A stretch of 64,000 nt of DNA, taken from positions 992,001 through 1,056,000 of the forward strand of contig VRMN01000003.1 in assembly GCA_008690995.1 (NCBI GenBank). The letters run 5' to 3'. This DNA is from Porphyridium purpureum (taxonomy: Eukaryota > Rhodophyta > Bangiophyceae > Porphyridiales > Porphyridiaceae). Position 1 is the first letter of the stretch, and the number at the start of each line of letters is the position of its first letter. Below the pieces are notes generated by a model. The model was not told where the DNA came from. It was given only the letters and a program-made list of their open reading frames with translations, and searched no databases. Shown here in pieces: positions 53,276 to 63,100 of this stretch. The position numbers and the translations under genes are program-made.

Positions 53276-55327
53276 ATGGACCGCTGGGTTGCACGTGCCA
53301 GCATGCTGCGGCAGTGCGGCGCGCAGATTCTGCAGCGGCGGAGCGCGCGGTTCGGCATGACGTCGCCGACGCGCGCACGCACGTTTTGTGCCGCTCAGCA
53401 GCAGGCCGCCGCGTCAGATGAGGCCAACGAAAAGAGCCCAGCACTGCAGCAGGACCTGCCGAGGGACGTCTTCGACCCGAAAAGGATACGCAACGTTGCG
53501 ATTATCGCGCACGTCGACCACGGCAAGACAACGCTCGTGGACCGGATTTTGAAGCAGTGCGCCGTGAAAATGTTGAACGACCGCATGATGGACTCGAATG
53601 TCATTGAAAAGGAGCGCGGGATCACCATTCTTGCCAAGGTCACTGGCGTCGAGTACACAAGGCAGGACGCTTCTGCGCCGTTGCTGGTCAACGTCGTGGA
53701 CACGCCGGGACACGCGGATTTTGGAGGTGAGGTCGAGCGCGTGCTCTCCATGGTGGACGGCGCAATTCTGCTTGTCGACGCTGCCGAGGGACCGATGACG
53801 CAGACCAAGTTTGTGGTGTCCAAGGCCCTTCAGTACAACCTCCGCCCGATTGTTGTCATCAACAAGGTTGACAAGGAGAGCGTCGTAGAGGGCACGGCCG
53901 AATCGGCCGTGTTTGACCTTTTTGCTTCACTTGAGGCGACGGACGAACAGCTTGAGTTCCCCATTCTGTACGCGTCGGCCAGAGACGGCTGGGTTTCGCC
54001 TGATTTTTCTGACCGCACAAGGTGGCAGGAGAAGAATCTAGATGTGACGCCGCTGATGGAGGCCATTGCAAGTCATGTTCAGTGTCCCAATGTTGATGTC
54101 AATGCACCGTTTTCATTTCTTGTGACCATGATCTCGCGCGACCCCTTTCTTGGCAAGATGGTGACCGGCAAGGTGCATAGCGGCACGGCGTTTGTCGGCG
54201 ACCAGGTGAAGGTGCTTACCCGCGACGGTGAAGCTGCTGGAACAGGGCGTATCATGAAAGTGCGAGCCTCGCGTGGACTGCGTTCCACAGAGCTAGACCG
54301 TGCCATTGCCGGCGACGTGGTCACAATTCTGGGTGTCGAGGCGGCGTCGGTCGGTGACACCATCTGTCACGGGTCTGTCACTGCCCCGCTATTTGCACCG
54401 CAGATCGACCCGCCGACCGTGTCGATAAACTTTTGCGTGAACGACTCGCCAATCAAGGGTAAAGATGGCACAGTGGTCACGTCCCAAAAATTGGGCGAGC
54501 GGCTGTTTGCCGAGGCGGAAAGCAATGTGTCCATTTCAGTCGGATACAGCAAGAATCGCGAGCAGCTAGAGGTACAAGGTCGTGGAGAGTTGCAGCTTGG
54601 GATCTTGATCGAAAATATGCGCCGCGAGGGCATGGAGCTCGCTATCTCGCCACCAAAAGTTCTCTACAAGAACGACGAGAAGGGCAAACTTTTGGAACCG
54701 ATCGAGGAAGTGCTTATCGAGGTGGACGAAGAGCACTCTGGCGTGGTCATTGATAAGCTGAATCGACGTCATGGCCATCTGTCGGATGTCAGTAGCACCG
54801 CGGGTGGACGCTCGCGTATCAAGATGACCATTCCGGCCCGGTGCTTGATCGGCTTCCGCCCCATCTTTATGGGCGACACGCGCGGCTCGGGTATCCTTTA
54901 CTCGACATTTCATGGGTACGAGCTCCATCGCGGCGATACATCGGACCCTCGTAAGGGCGTCATCTGCTCTACAGCGACTGGAACGGCGACGGCGTACGCG
55001 CTTGAACCTATTCAGGAGCGCGGAACTCTCTTCATTACCCCGGGCATGGATGTGTATGAGGGCATGATCATTGGCGAATCGAAAAAGGACGATGACATGG
55101 TTGTGAATCCCGTGAAGGAGAAGCAGCTGACAAATGTGCGTACGACTTTGAAGGAGGAGCACTTTCGATTTTCGCCTGCTAAGCCCGTCTTGCTTGAGCA
55201 CGCGATCGGCTACATTCAGGCAGGCGAGCTGATCGAAGTGACGCCGAAGAATGTGAGGCTGAGGAAGCTGATTTTGAACTACGACAAGCGCAAGTCATTC
55301 GAGAAGCGAAAGCAGCCTTACGAATAA
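53276..55327 (+). CDS. typA: TypA/BipA translational GTPase, organellar
   Basis: 683 residues from an ATG. An Arg-rich 45-residue leader (MDRWVARASMLRQCGAQ) suggests mitochondrial or plastid import. The translational-GTPase domain shows G1 AHVDHGKTT (residues 78-86), switch region ERGITILAK, G3 DTPGHADFGGEVERVLSMVDG in two parts, G4 NKVDKES and the BipA-specific SARDGW. The C-terminal half has the BipA signature: GRGELQLGILIENMRREG, TRGSGILYSTFHGYE, PIQERGTLFITPGMDVYEG and RFSPAKPVLLEHAIGYI. TypA binds 70S ribosomes and is needed for growth under stress; eukaryotic copies come from the cyanobacterial endosymbiont or alphaproteobacteria. The origin is not decided here. Confidence 0.95.
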   Translation: MDRWVARASMLRQCGAQILQRRSARFGMTSPTRARTFCAAQQQAAASDEANEKSPALQQDLPRDVFDPKRIRNVAIIAHVDHGKTTLVDRILKQCAVKMLNDRMMDSNVIEKERGITILAKVTGVEYTRQDASAPLLVNVVDTPGHADFGGEVERVLSMVDGAILLVDAAEGPMTQTKFVVSKALQYNLRPIVVINKVDKESVVEGTAESAVFDLFASLEATDEQLEFPILYASARDGWVSPDFSDRTRWQEKNLDVTPLMEAIASHVQCPNVDVNAPFSFLVTMISRDPFLGKMVTGKVHSGTAFVGDQVKVLTRDGEAAGTGRIMKVRASRGLRSTELDRAIAGDVVTILGVEAASVGDTICHGSVTAPLFAPQIDPPTVSINFCVNDSPIKGKDGTVVTSQKLGERLFAEAESNVSISVGYSKNREQLEVQGRGELQLGILIENMRREGMELAISPPKVLYKNDEKGKLLEPIEEVLIEVDEEHSGVVIDKLNRRHGHLSDVSSTAGGRSRIKMTIPARCLIGFRPIFMGDTRGSGILYSTFHGYELHRGDTSDPRKGVICSTATGTATAYALEPIQERGTLFITPGMDVYEGMIIGESKKDDDMVVNPVKEKQLTNVRTTLKEEHFRFSPAKPVLLEHAIGYIQAGELIEVTPKNVRLRKLILNYDKRKSFEKRKQPYE

Positions 55328-55656
55328 GTTGATATCTTGTCGAGCAACGACAAGAATGATACTCTGTACGATACCTGAGGACGTATGAAGATCAGACAAG
55401 GAAAACAAGTTGCCCCGAGAACGCCGAGATCGGACCAAATGAAAGCCGGAACATTGTTCGAATCTACGCGTACCGGAGCAAATGGGACCAAGCGAAGAAC
55501 GTGAGCGCGGTGTAGCACTTGCGCGTTTTGAAGCGTGGCGGCCTGCCTCGCTGCATGTGACGAGGAGCACGTTCCCACAGTAGAGATTTCTTCCGGCCCG
55601 TCTCCAGAGCTTGCCGACAGACTAGTATTCAATTTTTGAGCGCAAAGTCTTTCTCA
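55328..55656. other. convergent intergenic region, nothing assigned
   Basis: 329 bases between the TypA stop and the PP2C stop on the other strand. Open frames of about 90-100 codons on the minus strand have no protein-like content. Confidence 0.6.
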
Positions 55657-57012
55657 TTACGGCTTTAATTGTTGTTTGTCGTCTACGCGACACACCACCA
55701 CAGTGATGTCATCCATTTTCCCTCCCATAAATATGTGGCCGGCCTGGCGCGCATTCATCGCGAACGGTGTATCCCGGCGAGTGTCCATTGCGTATGAATG
55801 CGCCATGCGCGCAAGCGACTCTGACAGATACGCCGGATCCAGCGCCTCCAACAAGCGCCGCCGCTCGTGCCGAATCACCTCCGACATAATGTCCTCGGTG
55901 AAGCAATTATCAAACAAGCCGTCTGTCCCGAGGATGATCCAGTCGCCTCGCCGTAACTGAAAGTCGATGCTGTCGGCGCTCTCGACAGAATCTTGAGAGT
56001 CTGTGCCCAGCTGGTATGGACAATTAAAGTAATGCTGTTGCTCCTCAGTGCGAAAAACGACCTCGTTTCCTCGAATCACCATTACGGCCGAATCGCCCAG
56101 GTTCACGCCCGTCAGCCTGTCCTCCACAAGGCTCACTACACACGCCGTGCTACTGCCAATATGTTCATTCTCATGGACGGCTTCTTGAAGCGCTCGTGCT
56201 ACTGATTCAGGGCCATACTCACGAAGCTTCTGAGCTGTCTTTGACGCGAGTTCCTGCGAATAAAGACCCGGATCAACGCCTAGCGATGCCCAGCCACCGA
56301 CGCCATCGAATACGCCCATGGAAAAATCGCTCAAAAAAAATGCATCCTCGCCGCCTTTGTCGCGCTTATCTGGATGCGGGATCATAAACGCCCCCTTGCG
56401 CACGGCGAAAATGGAGGAAGGCTCGGGTACCGCCCCTACGTTTAGCGCGCTTACTTGTGTCGACGAACTGATGGTTGCCACTTCCGCGTCCTTCACGTGC
56501 GTCAACTGCTGCTGCTCTGCATGCAACGCAAACTGTGGAAGAAACGCATGGAGCAACCCGTGCGCGCCGATACCCCATCCCGGTTGGCGGGCTCTTTGCC
56601 CCACGAACTGGGCTGCTTTGTTTAAGCCTGCGTGCAGAAGGTAGCGACCGCCTTCGCGTTCGTACCGTTGTGGCTGTGGCTCGGTACGACTGGCGTGGCG
56701 GTTGCCCTCCGCGGCCGCAGTGCCGTCAAGATCACGGTTGACATGCTGGCCGGCTCGATTCCAAATCCCGGCCGTCCATAAATAGCGCAGCCATTGCGGG
56801 GCCGGCGGCGACTGAAACGGGAGAACCGAGCGAGCCCTTTGCGCCTCAGCAGCGTGCACATGTACGCCGGGCTGGGTGGCGACGAGCGCCGAGGCGTGCG
56901 CGAGCGAGTCCACCTGCAGCACGCGCGCGGCGAGCTCGAACGCGTCGGCGCGCCATCTCTTGCAGAACAGGCCGTGCTCGTAGCCGCGCAATCTGGACGC
57001 GACGCCGTTCAT
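55657..57012 (-). CDS. PPTC7: PTC7-type PP2C protein phosphatase
   Basis: 451 residues from an ATG. The PP2C catalytic domain occupies residues 200-445: KGGEDAFFLSDFSMGVFDGVGG with the metal-binding Asp223 and Asp236; SSTACVVSLVEDRLTGVNLGDS in two parts; LGTDGLFDN with Asp364; MDDITVVV near 437-444. The GVDPGLYSQELA segment after the DGVGG motif is specific to the PTC7/PPTC7 subfamily, which in yeast and animals is mitochondrial and regulates coenzyme Q synthesis and mitophagy receptors. The first 200 residues are Arg/Ala/Gln-rich with no known domain, and are longer than usual. Two GTACAGT copies lie in its 5' flank, 266-284 bases from the ATG. Confidence 0.88.
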   Translation of the reverse strand: MNGVASRLRGYEHGLFCKRWRADAFELAARVLQVDSLAHASALVATQPGVHVHAAEAQRARSVLPFQSPPAPQWLRYLWTAGIWNRAGQHVNRDLDGTAAAEGNRHASRTEPQPQRYEREGGRYLLHAGLNKAAQFVGQRARQPGWGIGAHGLLHAFLPQFALHAEQQQLTHVKDAEVATISSSTQVSALNVGAVPEPSSIFAVRKGAFMIPHPDKRDKGGEDAFFLSDFSMGVFDGVGGWASLGVDPGLYSQELASKTAQKLREYGPESVARALQEAVHENEHIGSSTACVVSLVEDRLTGVNLGDSAVMVIRGNEVVFRTEEQQHYFNCPYQLGTDSQDSVESADSIDFQLRRGDWIILGTDGLFDNCFTEDIMSEVIRHERRRLLEALDPAYLSESLARMAHSYAMDTRRDTPFAMNARQAGHIFMGGKMDDITVVVCRVDDKQQLKP

Positions 57013-57277
57013 CGCCGGTGCTCAGGAACGCGCCCGCCACGACCCGCACGACATCTACCCTCCACGCACGCGGGCCGCCACGCCACTCAGTCTCTACCGC
57101 TCGTGGCCGAATGTACTCGACCCTCTATCCCACCCGGTTCACACCCACCGTACACCGCAAGCGCACGCCTGCGCGCTCGCCATCGCTCACGCCGCTGCGC
57201 TCCGCATACAAAAACAGCACGGTTTTGTGCGGTTGGAATGGGACATGACTGGTACACCGGCGTGAGTACTGTGTGAA

Positions 57278-57296
57278 GTACAGTGTGATGTACAGT
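57278..57296. promoter_or_regulatory. paired GTACAGT elements in PP2C 5' flank
   Basis: GTACAGT at 57278-57284 and TGTACAGT at 57289-57296, adjacent to the stop codon of the upstream hydrolase gene (ends at 57299) and 266-284 bases from the PP2C ATG. The gap is only 286 bases, so the elements lie within or next to the hydrolase 3' UTR. Confidence 0.5.
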
Positions 57297-57298
57297 GA

Positions 57299-59290
57299 TC
57301 AGTCGGTGTGTGTTGGGGCTGCACGCATGTTTGCCGCTCCGGAGATGGTGTGCAGGTTGTCGAGCTGAGCGTGCAGCTCGAGCAGAGGTTGGAACGTCGG
57401 CTCGACTTGGAGGCCGATCTCGATGGTCTTGCGCGCGTCCTGGAAGCGTTCCAGCTGGATTTCTGCCTGAGCTTGGCGTTGGTAGCCCCGCACCCATTGC
57501 ACATTGATCTGGAGCGCGCGCAGCGCGTCCGCCAGGCCGAGCTCCGCGCGACTCGTTTTCGTGTACGCCAGACTGCGGTTCGTTAGCAGCGGCACAAGTG
57601 CGTTCAGTAACATGCGCATTTCGCTAGACTCAGTTGAGGCCGACGGCGCGCCTGCGACCTCCGCGGCTGCCGCGGCAAGGCTCGAGGACGCGTTGGCGCT
57701 TCCCCGGTTGCCCGCGGTGGGTGCCGCACCGGTGCCGACAGACGCTGGAGTGGCTCTGACAGCCGGCATGGTGTGTCGCGCTCTGACACCTCTCTCAGCA
57801 CTCTTCTCGCGCGCCATCTCGTGCACACTCTGATGATGTATCTTCTCTTCTTTCGCAGTCTTTCGGTGACCACCGAAGACGCGTCGCATGAGGCTTGAGA
57901 TCCTTCCAGTAGGTTCCGGTTCCATCCCAGACGTAGAGGTTCCTGCTGTGCCAGACGCCGGTCCAGTATGCGCACGGTCGTGGCTCTGGCGCTTAGACAG
58001 GCGCCGCGCGGCCTTTTCCCTCTCTTGGCTTCCCCGAGGAGATGGACCGCCAAGCTCATCGCCTCCTGCTGAAGGGTCTTGCGCAGGATGGCCCAAGTGG
58101 AAGCCTGCGAATAGGCTTGACACAGGAGCAGATTGACGGTTGCGATGAGCTGCGGCGTGCTTCTTATGCTCCTTTTCCTTCTCTACCTCGTACATATGGT
58201 CTGCACGCAAAATAAGCGCTGTGAAGAGCGTGATTGCGCTTTCATACCTTCCGTCCACCAGTAGATCGTTCCCACGCGCCTTCATGTAGGAGTGGTACTG
58301 CGCCCAGCCGGAAGTCAGCGAGTTCATGAGAAACATGAAACAGTCGTCCCTAACGTCAGACGGACGCAGCGAGTCATGGGTAGCATCCTCTAGTAGTAAA
58401 AGCCGCTTCTCATCACAGCCGTATGACTTGAAAAGAAGCTCCGAGTGCGAATAGTGCACCACATCGTCCTTCTTCCCGTGAATAAATAATACTGGAATGT
58501 TTGTGCAGCGCTTAGCCGCGGCGAGGGGATTAACATCGTCAAGACTGAAGCCTGCGCGTTCTTTGACAGACTTTTTCACCATGCGAAGCCCGACTCCCAG
58601 CAAGAGCTTTTTCGGAACGGCCGCGGGTATTTCAAGCGTATCTATCATGGTATCGGCCAGCTTGTCAAAAGAGGCATATGCAGCGTCCGCTACGAGAGCG
58701 CACACGTCAATGTTACCTTTTTGCATACCTGCGTACATAATCGCTGTGGCTGCACCCATAGAGTGACCCCAGATGGCAACGCGCGCGATTTTCTTGTGCG
58801 AGCGCAGAAAGTCAATAGCGGTGCGTACGTCTTCACGCTCCAGCACGCCCAGCGAGATATACTCACCCTCAGACAAGCCGGAGCCGGAGAAGTCGAAAGA
58901 CATCACGCCAACGCCGTACGGAAGCAGCATTTTGACTGCCGTCTCGGCTTCTAGCCGGCACGAACCATTGCCATGAAGGTACACAACGTACGGCAGTTCG
59001 TCGCGCGCTGGGTCGCGCAGCGCGAGTTCCGGAGTGGAGTCCGGCTCATAGATGCTTGCTTGTAACGTCAGACCGCGCGGATTCAGAAGCTCGAAATCGG
59101 TGCGCTGTACCATGCGTCCGCGCACAGCAAACGACGCGGGCCCCAGGTGGTGCGGCAAGTATTCGGCGCGAGGGGGTCGGATGATGAAATCGACCAGGCC
59201 ATCGATAATCCCGGAGCTCAGCTTACCCGACGCGATGGAACTGTCATCCATCGACGCGGAAGCTGCCCCACCGCCGCCGCCAGACGCCAT
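57299..59290 (-). CDS. alpha/beta hydrolase fused to a split TPR region
   Basis: 663 residues from an ATG. Residues 60-330 form a serine alpha/beta hydrolase of the ABHD/FAM108-like group: oxyanion loop YLHGNGSCRLEAE, nucleophile elbow GHSMGA (Ser177), acid HGKKDD (Asp275) and His305 in DATHDS. After it, a first TPR-like helix pair (KARGNDLLVDGRYESAITLF) is separated from later TPR-like helices (LTNRSLAYTKTSRAELGLA and GYQRQAQAEIQLERF) by about 180 residues of Ser/Arg/His-rich low complexity. The TPR halves look like one Hsp70/90-type co-chaperone TPR split by an insertion. The substrate is unknown. A copia LTR appears to end about 68 bases upstream of the ATG, transcribed in the same direction. 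Confidence 0.8.
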   Translation of the reverse strand: MASGGGGGAASASMDDSSIASGKLSSGIIDGLVDFIIRPPRAEYLPHHLGPASFAVRGRMVQRTDFELLNPRGLTLQASIYEPDSTPELALRDPARDELPYVVYLHGNGSCRLEAETAVKMLLPYGVGVMSFDFSGSGLSEGEYISLGVLEREDVRTAIDFLRSHKKIARVAIWGHSMGAATAIMYAGMQKGNIDVCALVADAAYASFDKLADTMIDTLEIPAAVPKKLLLGVGLRMVKKSVKERAGFSLDDVNPLAAAKRCTNIPVLFIHGKKDDVVHYSHSELLFKSYGCDEKRLLLLEDATHDSLRPSDVRDDCFMFLMNSLTSGWAQYHSYMKARGNDLLVDGRYESAITLFTALILRADHMYEVEKEKEHKKHAAAHRNRQSAPVSSLFAGFHLGHPAQDPSAGGDELGGPSPRGSQEREKAARRLSKRQSHDRAHTGPASGTAGTSTSGMEPEPTGRISSLMRRVFGGHRKTAKEEKIHHQSVHEMAREKSAERGVRARHTMPAVRATPASVGTGAAPTAGNRGSANASSSLAAAAAEVAGAPSASTESSEMRMLLNALVPLLTNRSLAYTKTSRAELGLADALRALQINVQWVRGYQRQAQAEIQLERFQDARKTIEIGLQVEPTFQPLLELHAQLDNLHTISGAANMRAAPTHTD

Positions 59291-59357
59291 TTCGACGCGC
59301 CCAGACAGCGCAGGCCTGTGTGTCTCAGTCCATTCCGACTCGAACCAAAACTTTACT

Positions 59358-60150
59358 TGGAATTTCTCCCTCTCCGCTTTGTAACCGAATCAACAAAACC
59401 GGACCGCTTCACCGATAACAGGAACTGGAAACCACCACACCCCGGAAACTGACAAACCGATGACGAACCGACACACCGAAACGAACGGAAGGACAAGCAG
59501 GACAATCAGAGAAAAGTGGCTAGAAAGGAAGAGAGGACAGAAAATTCAACTTATAGGGGACTACGAGAGGGAGTGGACCGGTCTTGACAAGTGAAGGGTG
59601 ATGGAAGGTACGTTTAAACCCCAGCTGCCTTTTTAAAAACACTCCAGACCGATATCCGCTCGCACAACACGCTAGCGTGCCTCTCCCGCAAATCCAACCC
59701 AAGTCTTCCAACGACTGCCTCAATCCAACTAACCAATTCTCTTTTTATTCTATTTGCCCTTACCTCTTCTTCTACCTTGACCTGGAAATTCCTGGGAACC
59801 AGCTTGCCCCTTCGTCCTTTTATACCCTTCGTCCTTGCTCTTTCCAGCAAGGACGGGAGAACAAATTTCTCCAACAGGACGAATTTCCACCACAGGTTTT
59901 GATTCGTTCCACAACTCGCAACCACAGCCGGCCACGTATCCGGAAAATGGCCGGGAGGGCGCGTCAAGAACGAATCCAGAAGCTTCGGCCGGCCTTTGAC
60001 CTTTGCACAAGGCCACACAAAACGACAATGACAAACATTTCGCAGGTCCGAGATCATCACGCTTCTCGAACAATCTTTCATCATAGAACTTTCTAGGGTT
60101 TTGTACTCAAAACCCTACGGCGTCTCTCGGGGCGGAACCCTAAAATTCCA
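59358..60150 (-). repeat. candidate 3' LTR of the copia element
   Basis: The boundaries are proposed from short inverted termini: TGGAATTT at 59358-59365 and its complement AAATTCCA at 60143-60150, giving about 793 bp with TG...CA ends. A purine-rich stretch on the element strand (GGAAGGAGGAGCG, inside the end of pol) precedes it as a polypurine tract. The partner LTR is outside the window, so the left end is provisional. Confidence 0.4.
60095..60116. repeat. 9-bp inverted repeat with 4-base loop in the LTR
   Basis: AGGGTTTTG, a TACT loop and CAAAACCCT form a perfect hairpin-capable palindrome just inside the candidate LTR near the pol end. It may be a terminator, protein site or dimer site of the element. 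Confidence 0.7.
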
Positions 60151-63100
60151 CGCTCCTCCTTCCGGTCTGAGGGACGCGTAACTTCTCCCAGCACTTAATG
60201 TGGCCCTCCGGAAATAAGGCCTTGGTCATTAAGTCCGCCACATTTTCGTCCGTCTTCACAAATGCCAGTTTCACAAGTTTCTGCTTTTCGCACACCTGAT
60301 GCAACCAGGCCAAATCTGTTGCTCGGGTTATCGCCATATGATGCAACTTTGGCGAGTACCCCATCTCTATTGCTCGCATCACAGCTTGATTGTCACACAT
60401 CAAAATCACCGAGAACTCTCCGTCACGTATACTTCGCAAGAAAGACAATGCAGGAAACAACGAGAGTTGCACAGTTTCCTCTAGGGCGGCCAGCTCCGAC
60501 TCTGAAGTCGACGAGCTCACGAAACGCTGCTTTCTTGAAGACCAATCCACTAGGTACTTGTAATCTCCAGCAACTAAGTACGTTGCTCTTCCAGAAGTCG
60601 ACACACGACTCTCTGGACAACCAGCAAAGTCAGCATCCGTGTATCCAAGAATGTTCACCCCTCTGATGCCTTCCTTGAGATTCCCCAACACGTGATACTC
60701 CAATGCTTCCCGAGGTGTTTTCAAATACTGCACGACTCGTACGAGCAGCCTTTCTGCTGCCACATTCCACTTGTCAACGTACCGGGCAATCATACCGACT
60801 GCATACGCAATATCAGGTCGAACCGTTCTGGCGAGCCACATCAGCCTCCCGACGTGTTCTCTTACTTTCAAAGTCTTCCAGATGACTTGATAATTCAGAA
60901 CTTCCTCGCCATCTAGCTTCTCAGATGGTGACTTCACGGCACGCAATACGCGTCTAATATCCTGCTCAAATTCCCGAATGACCACATCTTGATACTCTTG
61001 ATTCGCCAAACTCACGCTCCCATTTTTGAGGGAAATGCTCGTCCCCAGGAATCTCAAGGATCCTCCTTCCGTCAATAGTTCTGGTGCTTTTTCTATGAGA
61101 AACTCTTGTTTCAATTCTTCGATGATTCCTGGGCGTTCCTCCTCTCGACAGGCTAATAGACCATCATCCACGTACAGAGCCAACAACGCAACTGACGAAC
61201 TTGCAGCATTTCTCCGGACGTACACATTCTTTTCACCATGCACGAGCTTCCACTGGAACTTTTGCAATCTCCTCCGAGCATCTTGTGAGAAATCCGAGCC
61301 GCTCCTGGGCAAGCCATACAGCGCCTTTCTCAGCCTGACTACTGTGTCTTTTGAATCACAAATTTCACGCGGTAAGTATGCAAACGTAGGTGGCCCAGAC
61401 AGGTCCGCATGGAGGTATGCCGAGCTGATGTCGAAACTAACAATCTGAAGGCCCAGAATTGCAGCCACAGCTATTATCATTCGGATAGCTGACAAACCAG
61501 CAGGCGTCTCATAATCAAAAATGTCATTCGTCGCAGCTCCATCGGACCCCCATATCCTGTTTCCCCCGGCCACCAAGCGGCACTTCACCTTGCGAAATTC
61601 TTCCGGCATCTCAGCAAATTTCAGACCGAAAATGAAATGTGTGCGTACGAAACGAGCACCAGGTTGCCTCCGGGCCTCCTCCAGCGTCAAGGGATTCTCA
61701 TCCCATACCCCAAATCTCAGCATGGATTTGACTTCTTTTTCCATCGCGGCTCGTCCTTGCTCAGACGCTAACGCCGCTCCAGTTTTCAGCAAAGTCGTTA
61801 AGTTCAACTGTGGGATCGTCACTGGACCACCCGTGCCTGCTGCCCGTTCCTCGTCAACCACTCTCACTTTCAATGCCTCGATCTCTTTCTCAAGCTCCGC
61901 TTCTCGAGCTCTGAGAGCATCGATACGACGATCCAAGTCCTGCACCGCTTCAACCGCGGATGGTTCGTCCACTTCTGGCAACTCTTCCTGCTGGCTCAGG
62001 CTCACCATCTCTCGTTCAATTCCCTTTAAAGGGAACTCATGGGTAAATGCCTTAAAATCCTGAGTGCGAATTACTTTTGGGGTCTCACTCGTCCAGTCAT
62101 CCCGAGGAAGCACCAAAATTGCCATCGGATGCTCTCCAACGCCGACGAGAATGCCAACTTTTCCTCGCGGTGCATACTTATTGTCAGGCTGATCATCTTT
62201 GTAGACCACCTTGCACCCGAATGGCAAACTAAGATTTCTCGGCGACCATTTTTCACCACGTCGTAATTCAAACGGCGTCTTTCCAGACTTCCTGCCCACG
62301 TGAAGTCTATTCGTCATGAACGCAAAATGCTGCGCGGCGTGCATGAACCAACGCTTCCCGAGTCCGGCCTGCACAAGATTCGCACGGATTCCCTGATTCA
62401 GCGTGTGGTGAAACCGCTCCTGTTCAGCATGACTGTTTGGCCTGTACGGAATCCCCACCTCGTGCTTTATGAGGTGTTCACGCACCAGTCTCCCCACATC
62501 TCCCTTGAACTCATTCCCATCATCCGTTCGCAAAACCTTCGGCCATCCTCTCCCGGCTTGCACACTTTTCCAAGCGTCCGCAACCGCCGTGTGGGTTTTC
62601 GCACGTAGCCCCGCCAATGTCACCCATCCTGTGGCTCTGTCGATATGCGTCAAAATAAACTTTGAACCATCTACCGACTTCACATTTCGCCCAGGCTCCA
62701 CCAAGTCAATTCCGACTTCATCATTGAATGACAATGCACTGACATCTTTCTCCAGCCTTCGGGCCGGGCGTCGCTTTATCTTCGCCACGACACACGTCTC
62801 ACAGTCTCTTTGCATAGGCATGTGAGTCAACTCGTGTTCCGAAGCAGCCACGCTCTGATTTTTCCCGTCAAGCTCGGGAACCACTTCTTCAACATTTTCC
62901 AACGTGCATATTTCCTTCCCCTCGGGCCTCGTTTCCATCAGTCCCTTCTGCCAATCAATCTTAGGATTCACCATCTTGAGCCATTTCCACCCTAAGATGG
63001 CATCCATACGAATGGGACCGATATAAAACTCGACGTTCCCTATCCAGAAACCGAGGTCCACCGCAAGCACAATGGGGCCGTGCACCTTCATTCTCTGTCC

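Noticed and set aside
52330-53382. Minus-strand ORF of 350 codons
   Set aside because: It is antisense to the PEP mutase-family enzyme and extends through the TypA promoter; no recognisable content.
55440-55500. GTTCGAATC box resembling a tRNA T-arm
   Set aside because: No acceptor stem, D-arm or anticodon arm could be folded around it. I found no convincing tRNA or rRNA gene in the window.
59677-60096. ORFs of 139-156 codons inside the candidate LTR
   Set aside because: They lie in non-coding element sequence on both strands and have no recognisable domain.
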